Shown: positions 1 through 9,078, counted from the first letter of the stretch. The stretch is DNA of 64,000 nucleotides from Lentimonas sp. CC4 (GCF_902728235.1 NZ_CACVBO010000001.1:3248001-3312000), one strand, 5' to 3'. A program made the numbers and translations. Notes: a model not told the origin generated them from the sequence alone.

Positions 1-214
1 CGACGAGAGCAAGCTGAAGCAAGACACGGTTAAAATAATCTTCCAAGTGAACGGTAAATACCGTGGCGATGCGCAACTTCCTGCGGATGTCTCTAAGGAT
101 GACGCCATCGCAGCGGCGAAGGCACACGAACGTATTACGGCTCACATCGACGGTAAAACCATCAAGCGTGAAATCTATGTGCCTGGTAAGATCGTGAACA
201 TCGTAGCGGTTTAA
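1..214 (+). CDS. leuS: Leucyl-tRNA synthetase, C-terminal end (partial)
   Basis: The reading frame enters from outside the window and stops at TAA 212-214. The visible 70 residues carry the last domain of bacterial LeuRS: the segment FQVNGKYRG, then a mixed helix/strand stretch, then IYVPGKIVNIV just before the stop, which is the typical LeuRS ending. The enzyme charges tRNA-Leu in the cytoplasm, and this C-terminal domain contacts the tRNA. The stop overlaps the next start (TAATG), so the downstream exported protein is probably translationally coupled. Identity is firm; the catalytic body lies outside the window. Confidence 0.93.
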   Translation, partial: DESKLKQDTVKIIFQVNGKYRGDAQLPADVSKDDAIAAAKAHERITAHIDGKTIKREIYVPGKIVNIVAV

Positions 215-1032
215 TGCGCAACACACTTCAGCCCTTTCGGAAAACACTCTACGGTCTAATCGCCGTAGGGTGTTTATCTATGGGGCTCACGACCGCACTG
301 TCAGCCGACATGGCCGAGGGCTTGGCATTTGCAACCAGCGTCAAAGGTAACATTCAGATTACAGACACTAAAGGACAACTCACAGAACCGAACCTCCACG
401 ACACGCTCGTGCTCAACGGGGCCACCATTAAGACGGGGAAGAACGCGCACATCTTTTTTGCCCTTTCAAATGGTGTCGGTGTCGGAATCGGGTCAAGTTC
501 TGAAGTCATCTTTGAGACTTATGTGCAGAAGTCCTTCCCTGAACGTAAGGAACGTCTCAGCTCTGAGCCCTCAGTATCGAACCTTTCGATACGCCTCGTA
601 ACTGGGAATCTCGCAATCGCCAGTAATCAACTCTCACCGCTCTCACAAGCGCTTGTGTATCTGCCGTCAGGCGACCTGCGCATTCACTCAGCTACCTGCA
701 TTGTGCAGCATGATGAACTAGGGTCGCACATTACTGCCCGTGAAGGCACTATCACATATTATTATCCAGATGGTGAAAAACGAGAGTTCATCGTAGAGTC
801 GCAGAGCATTCGAATCAGCCCACAAAGCGCAAAGCTCGGCAAGGTCACCGAAAACATGACATGGACTTCGTTACCGGAAAGCATGGATAAATTTTCGAAA
901 GCCACGCAACTCGCCAGTCAGCGCGTCCTCTTTAAAGCCGGTGACAATGGCAATCCGCCGCACGCCGTCCTGGTTGCCCCTACCGCGTTTTATGATCAGT
1001 CGATAGCGCGGCCCTACGAGTTCAACGATTAG
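214..1032 (+). CDS. Exported FecR-like domain protein
   Basis: A 272-residue protein with a basic start and hydrophobic segment (about residues 10-30, ending ALSA) that looks like a signal peptide. Residues of about 37-110 (SVKGNIQITD, then LVLNGATIKTG, then a Gly-rich GVGVGIGSSSEV strand) resemble the FecR beta domain, with more predicted strands to about residue 210. No catalytic motif is seen. FecR-type proteins in this group usually act in the periplasm as sensors or structural proteins; here the role is unknown. Its start overlaps the leuS stop by one base and lpxI begins 9 bp after its end, so the three genes look like one transcript. Confidence 0.7.
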   Translation: MRNTLQPFRKTLYGLIAVGCLSMGLTTALSADMAEGLAFATSVKGNIQITDTKGQLTEPNLHDTLVLNGATIKTGKNAHIFFALSNGVGVGIGSSSEVIFETYVQKSFPERKERLSSEPSVSNLSIRLVTGNLAIASNQLSPLSQALVYLPSGDLRIHSATCIVQHDELGSHITAREGTITYYYPDGEKREFIVESQSIRISPQSAKLGKVTENMTWTSLPESMDKFSKATQLASQRVLFKAGDNGNPPHAVLVAPTAFYDQSIARPYEFND

Positions 1033-1041
1033 ACCATTCCT

Positions 1042-1899
1042 ATGACTGCTCCCCTGTCGAAATTTCTACCTGAGACATTTGATCAGCGCCCGATCGGTCT
1101 AATTGCAGGCAAAGGTCGCTATCCAATACTCACCGCTGAGCGTATTCGAACAGCGGGACTACCGCTTCGCATCGTATCGTTTGCAGGCGAGACCGAGCAG
1201 TCATTGATCGACTCGATCCCAGCGAGTGAGCACATACAAATCAAGGTTGGACAACTAGGGAAGCTGCTCAAATCCCTACAAAAACTCGGTTGTGGCTATG
1301 CACTGATGGCTGGGCAAATCACACCTAGACGGTTGTTTCATGGCTTACACCCCGACCTTAAGGCGCTGAAGATTCTTAACAGTCTAAAAGTCAAAAACGC
1401 CGAAACCATATTTGGCGCAATCTCCAGCGAGATCGAGGCCGTCGGCATTTCCATGCTCGACGCGCGCACACTGCTCGATGATCAACTCGCTATCACCGGC
1501 TTGATGACTGCTGGGAAACTGAAGGCAGACATCACAGATATCGAGCACGGCATCCGCATAGCCAAAGGTATGGCCGACCTCGATGTAGGCCAAGGTGTGG
1601 TCGTGCGCCGTGGCACCGTATTGGCAGTCGAAGCCTACGAAGGCACCGACCCGATGCTACGCCGTGCAGGCACCTTTAAGACAGACGACCTAATTTTCGT
1701 AAAAACAGTAAAACGCGCACAAGACTACCGCTTTGACGTGCCCGTCTTTGGACAACGCACACTGGACGTCATGTATGAAGCAGGTATTCGCACCGCAGCT
1801 CTGGAAAGCGGCAGTGTCTTGATTCTCGACAAAGCAGACATTTTAGACAAAGCCCGATCCTTAAAAATTGAGCTGTATGGCTACGATGAGGCGTCATAA
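1042..1899 (+). CDS. lpxI: UDP-2,3-diacylglucosamine pyrophosphatase LpxI
   Basis: A 285-residue DUF1009/LpxI family protein. The N-terminal signature IGLIAGKGRYPI, the central GYALMAGQI and the C-terminal GVLILDK-like segment (here SVLILDKADI) fit the family and its length. LpxI hydrolyses UDP-2,3-diacylglucosamine to lipid X in lipid A synthesis, replacing LpxH, so the organism should make lipopolysaccharide. The gene follows the FecR-like gene by 9 bp and its end overlaps the convergent rsmJ by 6 bp. I saw no truncation or missing motif. Confidence 0.9.
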   Translation: MTAPLSKFLPETFDQRPIGLIAGKGRYPILTAERIRTAGLPLRIVSFAGETEQSLIDSIPASEHIQIKVGQLGKLLKSLQKLGCGYALMAGQITPRRLFHGLHPDLKALKILNSLKVKNAETIFGAISSEIEAVGISMLDARTLLDDQLAITGLMTAGKLKADITDIEHGIRIAKGMADLDVGQGVVVRRGTVLAVEAYEGTDPMLRRAGTFKTDDLIFVKTVKRAQDYRFDVPVFGQRTLDVMYEAGIRTAALESGSVLILDKADILDKARSLKIELYGYDEAS

Positions 1900-2757
1900 T
1901 AACGGCGCATTGAGCCCATCGGGCAGTTTCGCAATCGTATATACATCGTAGCGATTACTCTTCCCCTCCAAGACATGACTCGGAGCAGGGCCAGCCAACT
2001 GAGGCGCTATACGCGGCCGCTTCACCACCACACGATAACGTGCACAAGACAAAGCAGCGTCCAGTAAGCCATCTGCATCTGGATCTGTTCCGACCAGCGA
2101 GTGAAAGACACGCATCTCTTTCTTCACCATCGCGCTCTTACTGCGCACCGGAAACATCGGATCGAGATAGACCACATCAGGCTGCTGATCAGCCGGTATC
2201 GTATTCAAATAGTTTAACGAGTCTGCTTCGATCAGCTCCATGCGCTCCAGCACCTCTTGTAATTCCGCATCTTCCGTCGCCGCGAAAGCGCGCGCCTGCA
2301 ATAGGCCATCTTCCAGTAACGCACGCACCGCTGGCACACGCTCCAATAACGTCACACGGCAACCGAGACTCGACAACACAAAGCCATCTCCGCCAAGCCC
2401 TGCCGTCGCATCTAGCACATGTGGATGCACCCCCCCGCGCACGCCAACTGCCTTCGCAATCATCTGCCCTTTGCCACCACCTTGCTTGCGACGATACGTC
2501 ACCGTGGCGCCATGAAAGTCGGCGCGAATATTCACACTATGATCTGGGCCTACTGCATGCAGCGTCAGCCCATCGGCCCCATAGACGAACACAAAGTCGT
2601 CCCCTGGACATTGATTCATCAAGAAACGTTGCACATGCTTCGCCTTCGCATCGCAGATCGAAGTGCCATCCACACAGCGCAAGGCCAAGCGCTCGCCCAA
2701 CTGCTGAACATGAGGCAGTGAATCCGTGTTTAGAAAAACGATCGAAGATAAGGACAT
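1894..2757 (-). CDS. rsmJ: 16S rRNA (guanine(1516)-N(2))-methyltransferase RsmJ
   Basis: A 287-residue class I methyltransferase of the RsmJ/YhiQ family. The SAM-binding motif DATAGLGGDGF is followed by VTLLERVPAV at the acidic end of strand 2, and the catalytic segment YLDPMFP lies in the C-terminal half. A Gly/Lys-rich segment precedes the SAM site (RRKQGGGKGQMIAKA), as in family members. It methylates G1516 of 16S rRNA. The N-terminal part (FLNTDSLPHVQQLGERL) matches the usual start region. It converges on lpxI with a 6 bp overlap at the 3' ends. Confidence 0.88.
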   Translation of the reverse strand: MSLSSIVFLNTDSLPHVQQLGERLALRCVDGTSICDAKAKHVQRFLMNQCPGDDFVFVYGADGLTLHAVGPDHSVNIRADFHGATVTYRRKQGGGKGQMIAKAVGVRGGVHPHVLDATAGLGGDGFVLSSLGCRVTLLERVPAVRALLEDGLLQARAFAATEDAELQEVLERMELIEADSLNYLNTIPADQQPDVVYLDPMFPVRSKSAMVKKEMRVFHSLVGTDPDADGLLDAALSCARYRVVVKRPRIAPQLAGPAPSHVLEGKSNRYDVYTIAKLPDGLNAPLL

Positions 2758-2817
2758 AGGATACAGTCAGGTCATAGTGTCACTAAACCGAGGGCAAGCC
2801 TACCATTCCTCCAAATA

Positions 2818-4233
2818 TCAATCAACTGGCACCAACCGCACGATACGATCGGGTCCATTCAGCACGACATATAAAGCCCCATCCGGGCCACTCGCCACAT
2901 CGCGCACACGCCCTAGATCGTTTATGATGATTTCATCTGAAACGACCTCACCTCCCTCAATGCTCAGACGATGTAACTCCTGAGACGCCAGACCGCCTGC
3001 AAATAGATCATTCTTCCAATTCGGAAACAGATCGCCTTCGTAAAAATCAATGCCGCAGACTGCGATCGACGGTGTCCAATAATGCGCCGGTTGCTCCATC
3101 CCCTCCTTTGCGGTCATCGCGGAGATCGGCTTCCCGTTATAGTTCATACCATGTGTAATAACCGGCCAGCCATAATTCCGCCCGCGCTCGATACAGTTGA
3201 TCTCATCGCCACCGCGCGGCCCATGCTCGGACTCCCACAGCGCACCTGTTTGCGGGTGCAAATCGAGTCCCTGCGGATTGCGGTTCCCATACGCCCAAGT
3301 GCTCGGATAAGCACCCTCACTGTCGGCAAATGGATTATCGCTCGGAATACGTCCATCATCATGCACCCGATGAATCTTACCATTCGGCCGTGTCAGATCC
3401 TGCGCCATTTCCATCGCACCGCGGTCGCCGATGCCAAAAAACAAATACCCATCTTTAAAAACAAGACGTGTCCCAAAATGCACACCAGCCGAACGATGAT
3501 ATTCGAACGGCACCTCAAAAATCACCTGCTCATCTACCCACATGCCGTCACGAATACGTCCGCGTAGGATCTTTGTCATTCCCTGCGCCTTACCATCGCG
3601 CTCACCGCCACTCGCGGCTATCCCAAGGTAGATCCAACCATTATCCTCATAATCTGGATGTAGCGCTACCTCCATCAACCCTCCCTGCCCGTGCGACCAT
3701 ACCTTAGGCGTGCCGCTGATCGGCTCAGACAGCACACCCGCTCGTGCCACACGCAAGGCTCCAGCACGCTCTGTGATTAACAATCCACCATCAGGCAAAA
3801 ACGCCACCGACCACGGCAACGCTAATCCGTCGACCACCGTCTCGACTTCAAACCGATACCCGCCAGCAGAATACACACCCTCAGCGACCGGCACCAAAAC
3901 CTGTCCCGCTCGGTCCTTCTTTTGACGCATCTCCTGGATGTAAATCTCCAATGAGCGCACCTGCGAATCAGTTAACAACAAGCCAAATGGAGGCATTCCC
4001 ATCTCCAAATTGCCGTTCCTCACATAATCCATAAACGTTAATTGTTCATTGATTTGCTGCCAATCCCCCACAAGTAACGAGCTCGCTTGGCCTCCTTCCA
4101 AGTTTTCACCGTGGCAGCTCGCACAATGTTGATTGAACAACTCCTGCACCTCGCCCGTGCCGATACGATTTTGCCCAAACAACGCAATTGGCAACAGGCA
4201 GCAAGCCACTCCTCGATAAACACTTGTTAACAT
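2818..4233 (-). CDS. Cytochrome c / PQQ-type soluble sugar dehydrogenase fusion
   Basis: A 471-residue exported protein. After a hydrophobic leader comes a small class I cytochrome c domain with CASCH heme-binding motif at about residues 37-41 and a Met-containing segment (GMPPFG) as likely axial ligand. From about residue 140 there is a GSDH-type six-bladed propeller: LPWSVAFLPDGG, ALHPDYEDNGWIYL, FGIGDRG, WAYGNRNPQGLD, SEHGPRGGDEIN and a final GPDGALYVV. Such proteins oxidise aldose sugars in the periplasm and pass electrons to the fused or partner cytochrome. Substrate and PQQ dependence are inferred. It stands alone, with 60 bp to rsmJ. Confidence 0.87.
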   Translation of the reverse strand: MLTSVYRGVACCLLPIALFGQNRIGTGEVQELFNQHCASCHGENLEGGQASSLLVGDWQQINEQLTFMDYVRNGNLEMGMPPFGLLLTDSQVRSLEIYIQEMRQKKDRAGQVLVPVAEGVYSAGGYRFEVETVVDGLALPWSVAFLPDGGLLITERAGALRVARAGVLSEPISGTPKVWSHGQGGLMEVALHPDYEDNGWIYLGIAASGGERDGKAQGMTKILRGRIRDGMWVDEQVIFEVPFEYHRSAGVHFGTRLVFKDGYLFFGIGDRGAMEMAQDLTRPNGKIHRVHDDGRIPSDNPFADSEGAYPSTWAYGNRNPQGLDLHPQTGALWESEHGPRGGDEINCIERGRNYGWPVITHGMNYNGKPISAMTAKEGMEQPAHYWTPSIAVCGIDFYEGDLFPNWKNDLFAGGLASQELHRLSIEGGEVVSDEIIINDLGRVRDVASGPDGALYVVLNGPDRIVRLVPVD

Positions 4234-4308
4234 GCCAAAATGCTAGGCAGAATGATTGAATATGCAAAAAGATTGCGACGACACTTTTAAAGCACTTACC
4301 CTGCTGTC

Positions 4309-5583
4309 ATGAACTTTATCGAATACTGGCATACGCTGCTCCTCCAAGATGGCAGCCTGCAGCTACATGACTCTTGGCAACTCGTCAGTATGATCGTGCT
4401 CTTTGCGCTTTGCGCTAGAACGATCGGGCGTAGAGCCAATACACTCATCACTTCGCAAAGTAACCCCCTGCATTGGATCAAGCGTAACCTATGCTTTCTT
4501 GTATTCTGGTTAGTCATCACATGCGCCACCGTGGTTTGCTCCTCACTGCAAATCGAAACCCCGGCATTTCATTTCTTTACGATTCTAGGCTCCGTATGGA
4601 TCATTATCGGTCTGCTCACTAGCTTCATTCCTGTTCAATTCTGGGCAAAATCGATAGCATCGATCGGCTACTTAATGACTGCTTGCTTCTTTTTATCTCA
4701 AATTGATGGCGACGCACATCTACTCCAAGACCTGCATTTTACAGTCGGCTCCATTGATGTCTCAGCGTGGGGCATCATCACAGGGGTCATCGCCTTTGCA
4801 TTCACCCTATGGGTCAGCCTCGCGATGGCGAGTTTGATTGAGACTCAGCTACAACGTGTGCCAAGGCTCAGCCCTTCTTTGCAAGTGCTGATCGCAAAGA
4901 TCGTTCGTATCGCATTCATCGTCGGCGCCTCTGCAGTTGCAATGAGCTCCATGGGCATCAACCTATCAGCCTTCGCCGTGCTGGGTGGTGCTGTTGGCTT
5001 AGGTCTTGGTTTTGGTCTCCAAAAAGTCGTCTCCAACTTCATTAGCGGCATCCTCCTGTTGATCGATAATTCAATCAAACCGGGCGACGTCATTGAAATC
5101 GACGGCACCTATGGTTGGATCAATAACCTGCGCGCACGCTACGCCTCCGTCATCACCCGCGACGGCACGGAGCATCTGATCCCCAACGAAGATTTAATTA
5201 CGCAGCGGGTCATCAACTGGAGCTTCACCAATAACCTAGTGCGCATACGAGTGCCCATCGGCGTCTCTTATAATTCAGACCCGCACCAATGCGTAAAACT
5301 CGTCATTGACGCAGCCAGCACCGTCGACCGTGTGTTGGCAGACCCCCCAGCGAATTGCCACGTAATCGGCTTCGGCGATAACTCCATTGACCTCGAGCTA
5401 CGCTGCTGGATCTCAGATCCCGCCAATGGCGTCGCTAATGTAAAGAGCCAAGTCCTTCTCAATATATGGGATAGCTTTAAAGCCAATAATATCGAGATTC
5501 CGTTCCCACAACGCGACCTACACATTCGCTCCAGCGATGTGCCACTTACAGCCACTGAGCAAACCACTAGCGAACAAAGCTAG
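4309..5583 (+). CDS. MscS-family mechanosensitive channel
   Basis: A 424-residue inner-membrane protein with about five hydrophobic segments in the first 230 residues. These are followed by the pore helix of the MscS family (LGGAVGLGLGFGLQKVVSNF, with the glycine/alanine packing pattern) and the beta domain (SIKPGDVIEIDGTYGWI, then RDGTEHLIPNEDLI, then INWSFTNN). The cytoplasmic alpha/beta domain ends near LELRCWI. It should open on membrane tension to release solutes, useful for a marine organism facing osmotic downshift. It is followed 27 bp later by tlyA in the same direction. Confidence 0.9.
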   Translation: MNFIEYWHTLLLQDGSLQLHDSWQLVSMIVLFALCARTIGRRANTLITSQSNPLHWIKRNLCFLVFWLVITCATVVCSSLQIETPAFHFFTILGSVWIIIGLLTSFIPVQFWAKSIASIGYLMTACFFLSQIDGDAHLLQDLHFTVGSIDVSAWGIITGVIAFAFTLWVSLAMASLIETQLQRVPRLSPSLQVLIAKIVRIAFIVGASAVAMSSMGINLSAFAVLGGAVGLGLGFGLQKVVSNFISGILLLIDNSIKPGDVIEIDGTYGWINNLRARYASVITRDGTEHLIPNEDLITQRVINWSFTNNLVRIRVPIGVSYNSDPHQCVKLVIDAASTVDRVLADPPANCHVIGFGDNSIDLELRCWISDPANGVANVKSQVLLNIWDSFKANNIEIPFPQRDLHIRSSDVPLTATEQTTSEQS

Positions 5584-5610
5584 AATAGCGAATTATCTCA
5601 CTTTTTCCAT

Positions 5611-6363
5611 ATGTCCAACGCTAAGAAAATCCGACTCGACGAATTACTTGTCGCCCAAGGTCTCGCCGACACACGTTCCCGCGCCAAAGCCCTCATTCTC
5701 GCAGGCAAGGTTAAGCTCGGCACCGATCGACTCGACAAGCCAGGCCGCAGCCTACCCGCGGATGCACCGATCGAAGTCGAATCGCCCCCGCGTTTCGTCA
5801 GCCGCGGCGGTGAAAAGCTCGAAGGCTTTTTGGATCAATTCAATATCGATGTCACTGGCCTACGTCACCTCGACGTCGGTGCCTCCACCGGCGGCTTTAC
5901 CGATTGCTGCCTACAACGTGGCACGATCAGCGCGACCTGCGTCGACGTAGGCCGCGCGCAAATGCACAACAAACTCATCCAAGACGAGCGTGTGACCAAT
6001 ATAGAGAAGACCAACGCACGCCATCTGCAACCCGGTGACCTGCCCTTCGATGACTATCCGCTCATCGTCATGGATCTCTCCTTCATTTCGCTCACCAAAG
6101 TGCTCCCCGCAGTCTGGCAATTCTTGGCACCCGAGGGTCGACTCATCGCATTAGTTAAGCCCCAATTCGAAGCTGAAAAGCACGAAGTCGACGCTGGTCG
6201 CGGCATCATTCGCGACGCATCAGTCCAAGAGCGGATCCTCAACAGCATCCAAGCCTTCGCCCTAGAGCAGCTCCCCGGAGCAACGCTCATCGGCACGATG
6301 GATTCGCCGATCAAAGGCACCGATGGCAACCGTGAGTTCCTGCTCGGACTCACACGGCAGTAA
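5611..6363 (+). CDS. tlyA: TlyA-family rRNA 2'-O-methyltransferase
   Basis: A 250-residue protein with an N-terminal S4 RNA-binding domain ([20 protein letters not shown], about residues 6-65) and an FtsJ-type methyltransferase domain ([11 protein letters not shown], then [14 protein letters not shown] at the SAM site, MDLSFISL, and LVKPQFEA). This order and length are those of TlyA, which 2'-O-methylates rRNA. The family was once annotated as hemolysin; no haemolytic role is implied here. It sits 27 bp after the MscS gene and is followed by a repeat-rich gap. Confidence 0.9.
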   Translation: MSNAKKIRLDELLVAQGLADTRSRAKALILAGKVKLGTDRLDKPGRSLPADAPIEVESPPRFVSRGGEKLEGFLDQFNIDVTGLRHLDVGASTGGFTDCCLQRGTISATCVDVGRAQMHNKLIQDERVTNIEKTNARHLQPGDLPFDDYPLIVMDLSFISLTKVLPAVWQFLAPEGRLIALVKPQFEAEKHEVDAGRGIIRDASVQERILNSIQAFALEQLPGATLIGTMDSPIKGTDGNREFLLGLTRQ

Positions 6364-6991
6364 GCCGTCGTTGGCCTTGCATTCCAACGGATCGCCAGAC
6401 GTCTGCCTGGCTCATACAGAATAGTAAGCACACGAACGTATTGTGCAGTTTGAGCAAGCACGCCGCCCCAGATCCCCGTGTAATGGAGTAGCCACTTGTT
6501 ACGGCGGCCTCATCAGCAATACATCGCGCCCGCTCCACTCGAGGCATAAGGCGCAAAGTTTATCGAGCCGAGGTTTAACCCGAAAGTGATACAGACATTC
6601 CTGTCTGTCCCTTTAGAGTTTTCACTGATCACACGCAACAGGCAGGAATGCCTGTATCACACCACGAGTAAGACGCCGATTTGGCACTGGTTACGACAGT
6701 CTCATCAGCAAATATATAACACCTGCTTCCTTCTGCGCGACGCAGGACAGGTCGCTCAAGGCACAAAGTTTATCAAACGTAGGTTTGCGCTGAGACCGCA
6801 GAGAACTCTCATGGGGAGTTCACGTTCGCTTGGCACTTCACGAAAATAAACCCTTGATCAACCAGCAATAATGACTTACCAATCAATCGCAATGAACCCT
6901 TGCCCTGTTTATTGAACAATAAAGATGCGAATCAGTCAAAGCGCTCAATACCGATAGAGTCCCGTCAAAGTTTTCTAAGAAAGAAATAAAG
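6364..6991. other. Repeat-rich intergenic region with a diverged duplication
   Basis: No convincing gene lies here. Two diverged copies of a 90-100 bp sequence occur at about 6491-6575 and 6684-6786. Both contain a segment reading (C)CTCATCAGCAA near the start and GGC(A/G)CAAAGTTTATC near the end, followed by GAGGTTT or GTAGGTTT. The palindromic REPIN at 6586-6660 sits exactly between them. A short stretch at about 6788-6810 (GCTGAGACCGCAGAGAACTC) recalls the CAGAG-word arrays at 22.1 kb. Confidence 0.6.
6586..6660. repeat. REPIN-like inverted pair (ACAGACATTCCTGTCTGT family)
   Basis: A plus copy at 6586-6608 (GTGAT followed by ACAGACATTCCTGTCTGT) is paired with an inverted copy at 6638-6660 whose core is ACAGGCAGGAATGCCTGT followed by ATCAC. 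Each copy is itself a hairpin, so the 75 bp unit can fold as one long cruciform. Further copies lie at 11990, 21046 and 22496. Confidence 0.85.
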
Positions 6992-7162
6992 ATGAAACTT
7001 ATCTTCATTATGATAGCTGCCCTCGCGGGACTAGGCCTCGTGCTTGGCATCGCCGCACTTTTCGTATCCCCAGTGCACGCGATTGCGCTCTTGATCCCTA
7101 GCTCCATATACATCTCAGCATTCATGGTCTCCTATACGATCGAAGAGCATAAGACGAATTGA
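6992..7162 (+). CDS. Small membrane protein, 56 aa
   Basis: An ATG-initiated frame of 56 codons (starts MKLIFIMIAALAGLG, ends EEHKTN). Two hydrophobic segments, about residues 3-24 and 28-46, separated by a short turn (VSPVHA) suggest a small double-spanning membrane protein. An A/G-rich stretch (AAGAAAGAAATAAAG) precedes the ATG and could serve as a weak ribosome site. No family is recognised. It begins a series of small genes on the same strand (7273, 7681, 7861), which together may form an operon. Codon choice looks ordinary for the window. Confidence 0.5.
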   Translation: MKLIFIMIAALAGLGLVLGIAALFVSPVHAIALLIPSSIYISAFMVSYTIEEHKTN

Positions 7163-7272
7163 CCGACAGACCAAGCACACCCCCAATGAAGTGTCGATCC
7201 AGTCAACAGCCCCAAGCCCTGCCACGCTCAATGCTTCAGTGTTGAAGTGCTCAATGTTCAAAATGATCATAA

Positions 7273-7566
7273 ATGAAAACCAACTCCAACAACTCCCCAA
7301 GCACGTCAAAACTAGCAGTCACTTGTTGCAGTGCTGCGATCATCAGCGCGGGGTGCTTCCCCTATAGCTTCATCCTGAGTGTGATTCCTATAGTCATCGG
7401 CCATATGGCTTTATCAGGGCACAAACAAAATCCAGACTTGAATGGGCGAGAGCTGGCATTGGTTGGCATTAGCGTAGGCTATGCCCTATTAGCCATCGGT
7501 ATCATTTTACATGCCGGAGCCTATTTGCTATTCAACAATGTCACGATTGAGACGGTTACTAATTGA
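7273..7566 (+). CDS. DUF4190-like small membrane protein
   Basis: A 97-residue protein. After a Ser/Asn-rich cytoplasmic-type start (residues 1-12) there are two hydrophobic helices (about 15-42 and 66-88) linked by HMALSGHKQNPDLNGRELALVGISVGY. The arrangement 'IGH.AL..H..NP.L.G..LA..GI..GY' is the hallmark of DUF4190-type two-helix proteins. Their function is unknown; they often accompany small regulatory membrane proteins. A start at ATG 7273 is preceded by the AT-rich TGTTCAAAATGATCATAA with no clear ribosome site. Confidence 0.7.
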   Translation: MKTNSNNSPSTSKLAVTCCSAAIISAGCFPYSFILSVIPIVIGHMALSGHKQNPDLNGRELALVGISVGYALLAIGIILHAGAYLLFNNVTIETVTN

Positions 7567-7680
7567 ATGCAAAAAAGTTAGATCGAGTAGACGGTTATCA
7601 ATCAATTTCGCTGGCGCAGATCTACCACCCCAAACTTCAACCAACAGAAGCATATGAATGAAAAATTGTAACACCAAAGA

Positions 7681-7854
7681 GTGCAGGTTCTCGATCGAAT
7701 CGAAGCTCAGCTATCGGAAATAAAATGGTTCATCGCTCTATTGATTGCATCTGTAGCGTTCCCGCCCATTGCTTGGATTTTCCTCATAATCGCTGGACTC
7801 ATTCTGATCTCAGGTATCCTTGCGCGTGTGTGCCAACTGTCATCCAAAAAATAA
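7681..7854 (+). CDS. Possible small membrane protein, 57 aa (GTG start)
   Basis: An open frame from GTG 7681 to TAA 7852-7854 encodes 57 residues: a short amphipathic start (VQVLDRIEAQLSEIKW) and one or two hydrophobic segments (residues 17-48), ending in a basic tail. It fits the helix-then-membrane plan seen in many small Verrucomicrobial proteins. The start is uncertain. An ATG at 7654 stops after five codons and another at 7658 is in the wrong frame, so a one- or two-base frameshift may have damaged the original start. It is 6 bp from the YbjQ gene. No family recognised. Confidence 0.35.
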   Translation: MQVLDRIEAQLSEIKWFIALLIASVAFPPIAWIFLIIAGLILISGILARVCQLSSKK

Positions 7855-7860
7855 GAAATC

Positions 7861-8181
7861 ATGATACTCACAAATACACCAACAATTGAAGAATACAGAA
7901 TTACCCAAACCCTAGGCCTCGTCAGTGGCAATATGGTGCAGTCAAAGCACATTGGGCGCGACATCATGGCTGGCCTAAAGACGATCGTAGGAGGAGAGAT
8001 CGAAGGCTATACAGAAATGTTTATCGAAGCGCGAAAGAAAGCAGAGAGCCGAATGGTTTACCAAGCGAAATCGCTGGGCGCTGATGCCATCGTCAATGTG
8101 AGGTTCACGACCAGCGCAATCGCACAAGGAATGTCTGAGTTACTTGCCTATGGAACAGCAGTTAAAATCGAAAAGCTTTAA
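7861..8181 (+). CDS. YbjQ/UPF0145 family protein
   Basis: A 106-residue protein that matches the YbjQ (UPF0145, DUF74) family over its whole length. Seen are the N-terminal strand YRITQTLGLVSGN, the central GEIEGYTEMFIEARKKAESRM helix region and the C-terminal ADAIVNVRFTTS strand with the usual ALGTAVKI-like ending (here YGTAVKIEKL). Members form ring-shaped oligomers; they are annotated as putative heavy-metal-binding proteins but the role is unproven. It is last in a run of small genes beginning at 6992. Confidence 0.88.
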   Translation: MILTNTPTIEEYRITQTLGLVSGNMVQSKHIGRDIMAGLKTIVGGEIEGYTEMFIEARKKAESRMVYQAKSLGADAIVNVRFTTSAIAQGMSELLAYGTAVKIEKL

Positions 8182-8373
8182 CTAGACAAGATAGGGAAAT
8201 TTCGTCCTACAATCTTACAATAGAATGAATTTAGACAGCGGAGATATGTTCATCATCGGGTTGCCAGAATGAATATCACAAGACTAGCCTCCTTTAAATC
8301 CTAGTCCATGCCTTACCTTGAAACCTAAAACCAAGATCAGGGCAGAAGGGGCAAACGCAAAACATAAAAATCC
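8182..8373. other. Short intergenic region with an AAGGGG-type repeat copy
   Basis: No gene seen. Near its end, 8346-8374, the sequence AAGGGGCAAACGCAAAAC begins one copy of a dispersed repeat that recurs in similar form at 55329-55357 and 59074-59105. The copy abuts the GTG start of the rhomboid gene. Confidence 0.5.
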
Positions 8374-9045
8374 GTGGCTCATTTCATAAACTTCCTCCGA
8401 TCCTATTGGCCTATCGCGGTCGTATTTACTGCCTGTATTGTTGCCTTTGCCTTAGACGCGCTGACGTCAACTCAAAGCAACTATTGGATGGCACAATTTA
8501 TGATGGTGCCAGCGGAGGTCACTTTAAGCTGGCAGGCACTGCTATCGAACGGCTTTGACTGGAGCCAGCTCAACTCACTGAGCACCTTACTGAGCTATGC
8601 GTTCCTCCATGCGGATGCTGAACACATCACCATGAATCTCATATTCATCTGGGTCTTTGGGTCGCTAGTGCTACGTGAATTGGGAGCACTCTGGTTTTTT
8701 ATAGCATTTATACTCACAGCGATTACCGGCGGCATGGGGCAGGTCTTGCTCGAACCTAATTCGATGATCCCCGTTTTGGGCGCATCGGGCGCTCTTATGG
8801 GACTAGAAGGCATTTACCTCGGTATGGCTTTACGCTGGCGTCTTCCGGACCCAGATGTCTGGCCGATCTCCTCTCCAATATCACAAGAGCGGTTAATGCT
8901 GTTTGCTGCTTTAGGTATCTTAATGGATGTCAGCGGCATTATAGGCAATGATGCGGGCACCGCCTTCGGCGCTCATATCGGCGGCTTTATTGGCGGCCTT
9001 TTCCTTGGAACAACACTTATTCCGCGACCGAAGCATGCAAAGTAA
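8374..9045 (+). CDS. Rhomboid family intramembrane serine protease
   Basis: A 223-residue membrane protein with about six hydrophobic helices. The catalytic pair is present: Ser in GASGALMG (about residues 131-138) and His in AHIGGFIGG near the C-terminus. The family's N-terminal histidine/asparagine helix is also there (HADAEHITMNLIFIWVFG). Rhomboids cut single-pass membrane proteins within the membrane. The start used is GTG 8374, giving the extra helix that precedes the conserved core; the substrate is unknown. Downstream lies tRNA-Val on the opposite strand. Confidence 0.9.
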   Translation: MAHFINFLRSYWPIAVVFTACIVAFALDALTSTQSNYWMAQFMMVPAEVTLSWQALLSNGFDWSQLNSLSTLLSYAFLHADAEHITMNLIFIWVFGSLVLRELGALWFFIAFILTAITGGMGQVLLEPNSMIPVLGASGALMGLEGIYLGMALRWRLPDPDVWPISSPISQERLMLFAALGILMDVSGIIGNDAGTAFGAHIGGFIGGLFLGTTLIPRPKHAK

Positions 9046-9078
9046 ACTCGCTACCGACGATAACCTCAAACTTGAAAA

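Noticed and set aside
2040-2759. A 239-codon plus-strand frame.
   Set aside because: It is antisense to rsmJ and its composition (Pro/Ser/His/Arg-rich) is typical of shadow frames.
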